A DNA stretch of 64,000 bases from Shinisaurus crocodilurus (lineage: Eukaryota; Chordata; Lepidosauria; Squamata; Shinisauridae): positions 117,929,379-117,993,378 of the forward strand of contig CM037876.1 in NCBI GenBank assembly GCA_021292165.1, given 5' to 3'. Positions 54,635 to 64,000 of this stretch are shown here, piece after piece. The stretch's first letter is position 1, and each line of letters begins with the position of its first letter. The notes under the pieces were generated by a model that saw nothing but the letters and a program-made list of their open reading frames with translations, searched no databases and was not told where the DNA came from. A program made the position numbers and the translations under genes.

Positions 54635-57600
54635 ATTTACAGTACAATCCTATCAAGTCTACTTATGGGTAAGTGCCATTGAATTCAGTGGGCCTTAATC
54701 CTAAGTATAGGATTTGTTGGGACTTGAAAAAGATGTCCCTTTCCAGCTTAAAAGAAGCTTAGATTTGGCTAGTGTTAGCCAGTTAGCATTTAGTAATCCA
54801 GGATGCTTTAAGGTAGACTGGATTTCCCTGGTTTTGCCTCCTTTTCTCTCCCTCAAAACAATAATCAGAGACACAGTCTTGTAAAAATTAAAAGTAACAT
54901 TTATTCACTCAGATTATGCAGTTTCATTGAGGCAGGCTTAAAAGCGTTTCTTACAGTTGGTTACAGTACATTTGGAAATACTTGGGGTCTGAACTTGTGG
55001 AGTTCAGACCAGCAACTCTGGTTACATGCTGCTGCTAGAACAACGTGGAGGCAACTCCTTTTTACTACCACATTCAGAGTCTCAGTAGAAAGGAAAAGAG
55101 CTGAGAGCTACGCCCACTTCCTGCTGAGGCTCAGCTAAACACACACTGAGTATCTTCTAGGGAATCCACCTTAGAAGATACCAGTGGCCTTAACCATTTC
55201 ATCCAACTAACTGGTGAAACATGAGCCATTGGTTTTGACTGCACTTTAAATATCCCACAGGATTGCATTCTTAGGGGGGTGAGATAAGGTAGGAAGAAGA
55301 CCAGAAGGATTATCCTGCTCTGATTCAGGAACTTTAATAGGACAGGTAGTAATAATTAGTACTATTAATGCTTATAAGATATTTAGGGATGGTACAAAGA
55401 TAAAATTGACAATACCCTGTTTGCAGGCTTAAAATCTCTTATTGAACTAGTGTCATGTTTTTTATTAGCAATGGGCAAAGATTGTTTTGGGACATGTATG
55501 TCTTGTAATTGATGGAAGATCTAAATATCAAAACGTTTCACATTTCAGTTCTAGTCCTCATATATATTGGCAGAAATAAGTCTTTGTTAGAAGCCAATGC
55601 ATCTCACAATAGAGGAGAGTGTGTTTTAGTTTGAAGTTGACAGTACAAACAGGTGCAAACAACAGGAAGTGAAGACATCCATGCTTCCTATTACCCAGGA
55701 AGATGTAATATCTGAGGACCAAACTGTATGGGTCAAATGAGACCTGTGGTCAGATTTCCTGACATCATGACTTCAAAGCAGCTGCTGGTAGCTTCTAATT
55801 TGAACAGGAAATTGGTGTTGCGAATGGGAGTTTTTGTTTCCCCAATTTATATCACCCTCCAGAAGCTGCTATTAACCCTGCTGTGGGGGGGGGGGGATCC
55901 AGACACAATGATGCAGGTACCTTTTTTCACCAGTGGGACTAACAGCAGCCTTGGGGGGAGGTGTGATTTAGATCTGGGAAACAGCACAGAAGAAAGGATT
56001 ACACACACCTCCTTAGGGTCACTTCCCTGATCAAATTAGCCCATTGCAGCTGCTCTGAAGAAGAAGAAAAAAGAGGTAGAAAGATCCAATCTTGTACCTC
56101 TTGTATCATATATAGTTTGGCCCTGAAAACCTTACTGTCTTTTAATTTATCCAGATTAATGTTCATCTTTCTGGAAGTAAAGCCTGGAAATGGAATGAAT
56201 TCTCAATAGTTGACTCTCAAATAAAACCTTGGATGCAGTGCTTTCCCCAAGTAATCATGGATTTTTGCTACTGCCTAGAGTGTCCTGAGCTGACTAATCT
56301 CTTGGAGAGGTAGACTACGATTAACCGCTTCATGCATCATCACAGTTGATGTAGTATAGTTGCTAAGATTAGAGGCTATGAGCCAGACGTTCCCAGTTCA
56401 GATCATAGTTCATTCAACTATAATCTGGGGGAAATAATGCTGGTCTCTTAGGGTGAGACGGGTTTAGTGTGGGGTGGCAGCTCCTGTTTCTCTTTCCTCT
56501 CAGAATTTTGAGAGTTGGAAGGAAATTCATCTAGTCCTAAAATGAGAACTCAAACACACTTGTTCCCTCATTAGGAGGATATAACATGGAGGATATTCAG
56601 CTCTGAATTATTAACAGTCATATTTCATAATGAGTTCTACGGACAATGTTCAGCAGGCCAGGCAACCTGTTTTAAAGTGGAGCTCCTGGTGCCTTCAGAT
56701 GGTAATGTCATACATTATTTATGGTATAAGACAGCAGTTTAGGGATTGCACTGTTTTAAAGAAGGGCTAGATATTCTGGATATACAGTAAAAAATGATTG
56801 AGGTTTGCTTAGTCTTGGCATGTGGTACAATGGTCATGGTACAATGGTCATATTGGTGACGAATCCACTGCACTCCTAGAATGGAATGGGCAGTTCCATT
56901 TATCTTCATTGTGAAAAAGAAGTTACCTGTTCTAAGTATTTTTTTCTCAAGTTTTATTAAATGATGTGGATACTGCTACAGGTTTTGTGCCGGGAACTCT
57001 GTCCATCCCACAGAGAAAGATAACAAAGACAAGTGCTTTGCTTTCAGTGTCTTTGTAACATATAACAGCACTGAGGCATACGGTGCTCCCACAAGCCTTG
57101 AGGAATTACAGTCTTTACGGGAAAGAAAAACAATAATTCTTGAAACAAGATTTCAAAATCTATATTAGCCCAATACCCTTATTAGGTCAACCAAAAGGTC
57201 TCAAAAAATGTGCATGCTTTCAAGATCTCCAGATCTCTTCATCAGGCAAGATGTTACAAAAACATGAAGCAAGATAAGCTTTCTTCTGTGTCTGTCCAAA
57301 TAAGCTCCATACACTGTCCGTTTGTAATTGGGACTTGAAGGAGGCATTCAGGATGGAACGGGCTCCACCAGGCCCCAGGGGGAAATGTCTCAGACAGGCA
57401 ACTCTGCTTCTGGCGTAGCCTTTGCTAATCCTCTGGCTACTGCACACTCTGACTGTAGCCCTTCTCTTGCCTCCTCATCCCGCTGGCAAAAGGCCTGTTT
57501 GTCTACCTGGAGCCAGAATCACTGTTCTGCTGTCCCACCCCCCCCCCTCGCCTTCTCCTGCTGCCAACACAACTGCAGCTGTTTTTCACCAAGCCCAGCT

Positions 57601-58179
57601 GTGCAGTCTGATTTTTGCGGAATTGAATGAAGGTTGACTAAGAAGCTTGCTGTTCTAAAGGCAAAGAGTCATAAGTGGCAGCAGGAAAGAGGCAGTCCTG
57701 CTTTTCCCTACTACAAATATAATACTTCGTAAGTACTAGTGCATGTAAAAATCTGCTTCGCAAGATGTATAGATGCACAGAGGAATGGCACTGCTGCCCC
57801 CTGCTTTATGGAGCTATGAGTACCACATATATGACATAAGCTATAAGCACACCAATTCCAACCGTCTTCTCATATATATATTTGCATGCCTAACAACCAA
57901 CACTTTGTACTAGGAAAGGGAGCAAAGACTGCTATGCTTAACAGGCCTGGAGCAAAGGATCATGAGGCAAACAAAGCAACAAGGACACTCCATATAGATT
58001 CCCACCATTTTGTGGACATTTCGCTAGCATTTTAGTAATGCAAAGAATTCTGATAAACTACTGATTTATGACTTCCTCAGATTAGAATATCATTCTGAGG
58101 TGCCATCTATCTAGCTAGACCAAGCAGTTATGGACCATGCACCACAGTGGTTCTGGGTTCACCCACTCAGCCATCAAAT
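54635..58179. other. Intergenic stretch with short repeat fragments
   Basis: A fragment of the short palindromic repeat lies at 54640-54720 (TAAGTGCCATTGAATTCAGT). A fragment at 57150-57260 (CAAGATCTCCAGATCTCTTC, ATCAGGCAAGATG) resembles, inverted, the sequence CTGATGAAGAGGTC near 42060. No gene was recognised; frames up to 100 codons carry no motif. Confidence 0.45.
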
Positions 58180-59480
58180 TGTTCTAGTAGTCTCTGCCTG
58201 AAGGAGCCACAGTATCCCTTCTCAGTGGCTCTGCAATATTGAATGTGTCATTGTTAATCACTGAGACTTAACTTATTCATCAGCTGAATTTTGTCTGATT
58301 CCCCAAAGTCTTAGGGGGAAAGTTCCTATTGGCTGGGATCCCAGCACTACATTCCTGTCAAAATTCTAGCAGCAGCATTTTGCACTAGTTGAAGTTTCTG
58401 AGTGATTTGCAGGGGCAGCCCCATACAAAGTGTTTAAGTAGTCCACTTGAGATGTAATTAATGCATGTAGGGCCATGGTAAGATCTGACCATACCAGGAA
58501 GGAACCATACCAGGAACAGATGCAGCTGGTGCACCAGCTGAAGCTGAGCAAAAAAACTGGCCGCAGCTGATGCCTGATCATCTAACAACAAGGCTGGGTC
58601 CAGGAGAACTCTCAGGCTACAAACCTGAACTTTTAAGAGGAGTACAACCCCATCCAGCAGAGACTGACATCCTATCCCTGGACTGGTAGGCTTCCTAAAC
58701 AATAGCACCTCTGCCTTATTTGAATTTCATTTCAGTTTGCTTTCCCTTATCTGGTCCATCACCAGTTCCAAATACAAATTCAGAACCTCCCCAGCCTCCC
58801 CAGAATATGACAGAAAGGAGATATACTCAGCATACTTATGAACATTCACTCCCCAAGTGGATGATCTCTCCCAGTGATTTCATGTAAATGTTAAAAAGCA
58901 TAGGGAACAAAATCAAACCCTGTGGAACCCCACACACCAAAGGGTCTTGCTCCTTGACTTTAGCATGAATCCTCCAGCACCACCTTCTGAAATCTATCTG
59001 CAAGGAAGGACTGGAGCCACCACAAAAAAGTCTTTTGCATCTCCCTCCCAGCAAGGTGGCCCAGAAGGATAACATGGTTGAGAGTATCGAAAACTGATGA
59101 AAGGTCCAGCAGAAGCAACGGGGATGCTCTTCCCCTGTCTAGCTTCTGGTAAAGATAATTTACTAGGGTGACGAAGGCTGGTTCCATCCCAAAACCAGGC
59201 CCAAAGCCAAGCTGAAATGGATCCAGATAATCAGTTTCATCCAGTAAAGAAGAGTTGACTATTTCTGCTACCCAACCAGCTAGTCAGCCTCTGGCTGCCT
59301 TTATAAGCCAGGATGAGCAAGGGTCAAGTGTGCACATGGTCGACCTCATTGATCCAAGAATCCTGTCCACATCCTTAGGTTCCACTAGCTAAAAAGAGTC
59401 CCTAATAACTGGATAAGCAGCTACAGAAGGTACATTTCTGGAGAATGGATGCAAGCAATTTTACCCACAAAGGGTCTCAC
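58180..59480 (-). pseudogene. Degraded L2-type LINE reverse transcriptase
   Basis: Minus-strand pieces in order: MEPAFVTLVNYL and LLLDLSSVFDTLNHVILL (59070-59187), CGVPQGLILFPMLFNIYM (about 58890-58940), the catalytic region at 58815-58850 where YADD appears replaced by YAEY, a CSLRVLLDPALLLDDQ block (58560-58620), and SQVDYLNTLYGAAP (58420-58470). This is the domain order of L2-clade reverse transcriptases. Frameshifts separate the pieces and the catalytic aspartates seem lost, so it is dead and old. Confidence 0.85.
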
Positions 59481-60260
59481 AAATTGGTCAGAGCAGGCTA
59501 CTAAGATGTCCCCCAATTCCTAGAAACCTTGATGTAAAAGATCATGGAACATTCAGAAAAGCTCTGCTGGCTGACTCAGTGTGGGTTCAGTGGTGGTGAA
59601 GAAGTAAACTATCTTCACTGCCATGGAGTACTCCTGAAAATGGGCTCTAGCCTGTGTTTGATCATTTATTGTGCATCTTCCTCCATTGTTCCTCTAGTTG
59701 TCACCCCCCCCCTGTTTCGTTGCCAACACGTCTCCAGAAAACAGGGAGCTGCTTTAGGTGTAGGTGGAGAGGAGATGCTCAGGAGTGATTGTGTTAATGG
59801 CCTGTGTCATTTCCCAGAGTTTCATCAAGGCCTCAACAGGACCACCAGTCATATGGGTGGTGGGGATCCCCCAGAACAAACAGGAATCCATCTGGATCCA
59901 CCATGTCTCTGAAGGGAGGCCATTTTAATAGGTTCCCCCACCCCTAGGACGCCCAGTAAGTCTAAACTTTGTGAAAAGAATTGAAAAACAGTCCAGTAAT
60001 AGAAACAGACAAATACACATACAACTGCTAGACTCGCAGAGGGTTAAAACTACCCATGGCTCAATTTCATATGCTAATTTATTTAAACACCTGCAACTTT
60101 CATATTGGTCCATTGACTAACTTTTAAGGTGATTTAAAATAATAAGAGCAACAGTGCAGTCAAGGGGCATCCGTAGGCATATTTTCCATTTATTTATGTT
60201 TACAAGTGATTTTAGACATCTTATGAAGTGTTTGTTTCTGTGTATTTTTTACATAAAAGG
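59481..60260. other. Intergenic stretch without recognised features
   Basis: No gene recognised. The 122-codon frame at 59544-59912 has no motif. Confidence 0.4.
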
Positions 60261-60575
60261 CTGGTTTGCACAATTGCTACAACCCAATATGGCTTATTTA
60301 AGTCATGGTGCTTTGTGGTGTATGCTGGCAGCAGTTTTGAATATTCAAGCCACGGCAGGCTGTCACTCCGGCTTATTGTGTTCTATGTGTGAACCCAGTG
60401 AGGGTGGCTTATGCGAGGGTTAAACAACCCTTGCATAGCCCTAAAACAGCCCATGGGTTATGTGAGGGTTCTTTACCCATGGTGACCACCTGCCACGGCT
60501 TGAATATTCAAAAGGGCAGGCAGCACATGCCACAGCCCACTGTGCGCTGCAGCAATCGTATGAACCCAGTCCAAA
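60261..60575. mobile_element. MITE related to the 50726-51290 element
   Basis: CTGGTTTGCACAATTGCTAC at the left and, inverted, CTGGGTTCATACGATTGCTG at the right. It shares GGCTTATTTAAG and TTTGAATATTCAAGCC with the copy at 50726. No target duplication was found. Confidence 0.7.
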
Positions 60576-61580
60576 TATGCTTGCTTGTGGGTGACCTAGA
60601 ATCTTACAAAAGAAAAGTATATTGGAACCTCAAGGAAACAAATGAAAACAAATCGAGCCTTTTGATGGCAAAAGTAAATGTCCCTCATTTATAAATGATT
60701 GATACAATACTGAGTAATAAACACAGAAATAACCTTCAGGCTTAGCTGTGATGTGGAATTTGGGGAAACCCAGCAGCTACAGATTTATGGAGACAAGTAA
60801 TCCCTTCCTGAAGCTCGATCCCTCTGCTGTTTCAAGGTTATGCAGAGAAGGCTGAACTCCACATTAGCATTTAAATGTGTATGTGTGTGCATGAATCCAG
60901 CAGACACGCTGTCTGTAACATGTCTGTAACCATAGAGGCAAGAAGAGCGCTGCCATAGTAACAGCATGTTGATATCATAATTCTGCCCTCCCTTCCCAAA
61001 TGAGTCTCGCACTCTGAAATACATTTCATTTTCCTGGTGAAATGCAAAATTACAGTAAATGTGCACACAACAAATGCATATAAGATTGGTCACAGAATAG
61101 CTTTCTAGCCTCTGCTTTTTGTTATTACAAATTACATTTAATGGTGATGCTTAATCTGCATTCAATTAACATATTTTCTTATAGGAAATAAGCATTTGGA
61201 AAGCCGTTTTCTAAAAACATGGAATATTTTGAGTTACATTTACTTTAAGCAACAAAATTGCCTATGTTTAGACTGAATGGGTGTCCATTTTATCCCCACC
61301 TGCCTGCTCCTGTCCATTATGTTTAATAGCATATTTTTAAAAAAACAAAAAACAGTGCTTCCTTTGAGCGAAGGGTCACCAGGTTTTAGTCCTTAATCCA
61401 GTTTCAGAACCAGAATATAACCACAGAAGAAATACTATAAATAAAAAGAAGTCTGTGAACATTGTCATCATCACATTATTTGTATGCTCCTTTTCCAAAT
61501 TATTTTCAAAGTGGCTCACGTGTGCAGAGCATCTTTCTTTCACTACTGTGGAACCAAAATCAGTCCTCCCACATATCTGG
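60576..61580. other. Intergenic stretch without recognised features
   Basis: AT-rich DNA; nothing recognised. Confidence 0.4.
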
Positions 61581-61588
61581 GTTTAGAG

Positions 61589-61706
61589 CGGTGTTCTCCA
61601 ACCTTGGGTCCCCAGATGTTTTTGCCCTACAACTCCCAACGCTGGCTGGGGCATGCTGGGAGTTGTAGGCCAAAAACATCTGAGGACCCAAGGTTGGAGA
61701 ACACTG
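61589..61706. mobile_element. Foldback hAT MITE, near-perfect TSD
   Basis: Inverted arms of the same family (GGTGTTCTCCAACCTTGGG). Flanks GTTTAGAG and GTGTAGAG match at 7 of 8 positions. Confidence 0.9.
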
Positions 61707-62217
61707 GTGTAGAGGGAGGCTTTCAGGGCAGAGGGAGTGGCTTCCAAACAAGCTTAAACACAGCAACCTCTCATTTTAAAAATTACACCCATTTTTAGTC
61801 TTTAGGTCTTTGTTTCCTAATTGATAACAGTGAAGCTGAGTGTAATTATGAGCCTGCTGTGTCTCCTGTGGATTGCTATTTGGAATGTAATAATCCTTAC
61901 ATTCTAATACTGCCTGTGAAACTACCAGCTTCAGGAGATGAAGGAACTTTAGTTCTTGAATAAAGTGAATGTCTGAGAATTGTCAAACTAGAATCCTTGT
62001 TTAGATGAAGATCCAATGGCCTGACTATAGCATATTGGCCCTCCTGGCTTGCAATACCAGAAAATATCTGGGTCAGCAATCAGGTACTGTCGGTTCTACA
62101 TCACCAGCCAGTCTATTGTATAGCCTGTCAGTGGCCTGATCCAGCCTTGCTCTGAAGTTTTATGTTCTTATCTCAGTAAACACAGCCGGGATGTATCAAC
62201 ATATGTTGTCTTGTATT

Positions 62218-62375
62218 AGGTAGGTCAGTGTTATTATCCTGCATTGCAAATGGTGGACTGAGGGCAAGAGAGTGATGGTGTACTCAAGGCTACCCACCCA
62301 GTGAGTTCACATTAGAAGCAGGATCTGAACTTCCTGATTCATAGGTTAGCCTTTTTGCCAACGTTCTACTCTAGT
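62218..62375 (-). mobile_element. Old MIR/CORE-type SINE fragment
   Basis: Inverted MIR words (TAGGTCAGTGTTATTATCCT, CCCACCCAGTGAGTTCACAT, GAAGCAGGATCTGAACTTCC) give a diverged minus-strand SINE. Confidence 0.5.
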
Positions 62376-62506
62376 TTAGCTCTTTTTATCGCTGATCACT
62401 CTGCTGTACTCATAGTTAAAGTGGTGGGAGAATGGTAATCCTGCCTCCCATTTCTGTGGGTGTAGTAGGGCTTCTAATTTACGTTAATGACTGTGACTGG
62501 GAACCA

Positions 62507-63219
62507 AGAGGGTGGTAATTATTGTAGTTAATATGGAGTACACAGGTCTCCCTAATTTAAAATGGTATTATATAGCTAATCAACTTAGATATATTATGGA
62601 TATTATTGCTAGGAAGGATTTTATGTGGTGGGAAATAGAAGCATTTGAATTGGGTAATAGGGTGGAGAAATTTTTATTTACAAAACATATTATGATAAAA
62701 AGATTAGAAAATCCCTTTTTAAAAAATATGTTAGAAATTTGGGGTAGAAATAAGGAAATATTTATACCAGGTATATCCCCGCTTACTCCAGTGGTGGTTA
62801 TGGAGGATTTTCCAGAGAATGTTAGACATTTAGAACGAATTTTTAGAGAGAAAAGGGTAATAAGATTAATGGATTGGCTGGAAAAAATGGAGACAAGAGA
62901 GCAAATAATTGATAGGGTTGGGGCAGGAAGAATTTCGTGGTTAAATTTAATTCAACTAGTACAATGGGGTAAGAAATGGAAGAGGAGACAGGAGCATGAA
63001 AGAGATTTCACCGCATTTGAGCAGTTGGTTATGTCTAGAGAACTTATAGAAGGAAATGCATCAGCCAGGGGTCTTACAAAGATGTTATATAAAATGTTGC
63101 AGAAATCAGAAGAGCAAGCGTAAAATCTTAAAATAGTTTGGGACACAGAGTTTGAAGAGGAAATATCAAAGGATGAGTGGAATAAGATTTGGGATAGGCG
63201 AATATTGAAAAATATGTCA
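62507..63219 (+). pseudogene. L1-like LINE ORF2 C-terminal fragment
   Basis: A 203-codon frame (62512-63123) reads LPNLKWYYIANQLRYI, FMWWEIEAFE and LRWYLTP-free segments in the order of the ORF2 C-terminal domain of L1 elements. A TAA stop at 63121-63123 interrupts it, but the same frame continues as VWDTEFEEEISKDEWNKIW up to about 63219. So one premature stop broke a longer frame. The match then ends abruptly at a GC-rich repeat. The 5' end is truncated. Confidence 0.8.
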
Positions 63220-64000
63220 ATAAGACGCCTGCCACCTGGGCTTGCTGGACGCTCCGCAGGCCTTTAACTGCCGGCCCGGAGCAGGACTCAGGAGTGACTG
63301 AAGTCTGCAGCAGCCAACATCAATGCCTGGACGTGGTCACTCTCGGGAGAGGAAGGTGAGAAGACCTGGGCTGCCTTTTCCTATCCTGCCAGCCTTTCTA
63401 CCATCCTGCCAGCTGCCTGTTTTACCACCTCATCAGCCTTCTGTCTTGGGCTGACGCTGCTGCTGGCTGGATTGGGCCCCTCTCCTGGGAGAAGCTCCAC
63501 TGCCAGCAGGAGGAGGGCGACTCCCCCAGGCCTGTCTGCCTGCCTGATTAAGACGCCTGCCACCTGGGCTTGCGGGACACTCCGCAGGCCTTTATCTGCC
63601 GGCCCGGAGCAGAGCGGCGATGCCCCAGCGGCGACGGCCCCGAAGGGGACGACACCAAAGGGGGTTGCCCCTTTGGGGGGAGCCACTTCGGGGGTGCTAC
63701 AAGGGGAAGGGCCACCCCCCTAATACTGCTATTGTTGCTCGGTGCCCTTGGTGGGGGGGATTGCTTTTTTCACCTGTCTAGGGCCTGAGCATGTGCCTTG
63801 GAGGGGAGTCAACAGGATTCTGTTCCTGACTCCCAGCTGAGAGAGGCTCCAGCTGTTTTCGGGATGGTGATAAGGCAAGCAGGCTCCCAGAGCGTGAGCA
63901 AACAGAGCGAGCGCACAGGGAGAGCAAACAGGAGTTTGGCGGCAGAGTTCGGCAGGGGAGATCAAGGGGGAGGTCCCTAAGAAATTTCCTAGAAAGGCAG
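63220..64000. repeat. GC-rich repeat with two starts, cut by window end
   Basis: A 69-bp block (AAGACGCCTGCCACCTGGGC ... CGGCCCGGAGCAG) starts near 63220 and again near 63549, so the region looks like two copies of a longer unit or a tandem 5' leader of a LINE. The second copy is followed by GGGGTTGCCCCTTTGGGG palindromes. Frames on both strands have no recognisable motif. The window ends inside it. Confidence 0.5.

Overview
This is a eukaryotic, vertebrate nuclear window, most likely from a squamate reptile. The single recognisable gene is an intact vertebrate ARL4C (minus strand, 45564-46142). The rest is intergenic DNA full of transposable elements: 5S rRNA-headed SINEs with CR1-like tails, tRNA/CORE (MIR-type) SINEs, CR1, L2, R4/Dong-like and L1-like LINE remnants, many hAT-type DNA transposons, a Helitron and several solo LTRs. 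This repeat mix fits lizards and snakes. The species cannot be named from the sequence alone.

Layout. 1-8.6 kb: diffuse sequence with two 5S-SINEs, an ERV-like LTR, a CORE-SINE, a perfect 44-bp-arm palindrome and a solo LTR inserted into an older repeat. 8.6-11.7 kb: two solo LTRs in opposite orientation, with an MITE-split tRNA-SINE between them. 12.5-16.7 kb: L2, CR1 and L2 LINE remnants with long open frames. 18.5-21.7 kb: a minus-strand R4-like LINE broken by two hAT elements. 23.2-25.4 kb: two nearly identical hAT elements facing each other. 26-32 kb: SINEs, a solo LTR, a short telomere-like array and a GC-rich composite repeat. 33.0-35.2 kb: a solo LTR carrying a GC-triplet-rich, palindromic hAT element. 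36-44 kb: SINEs, foldback hAT MITEs, a G-rich Helitron and a cluster of short palindromic repeats. 44-47.2 kb: ARL4C with its CpG-rich promoter region. 47-64 kb: further hAT and mariner-like MITEs, a degraded minus-strand L2, an L1-like ORF2 piece and the start of a GC-rich repeat cut by the window edge.

ARL4C stands alone; no other protein-coding exon could be supported, and the many other open frames lie in GC-rich or simple-sequence DNA or in transposon remnants. I found no bacterial-style operon, CRISPR array, RNA gene or new multi-gene system. The strongest observations are structural: perfect target-site duplications that define at least thirteen insertions, nested insertions that give a relative order of events, and several large inverted repeats and triplet arrays likely to form secondary structure.
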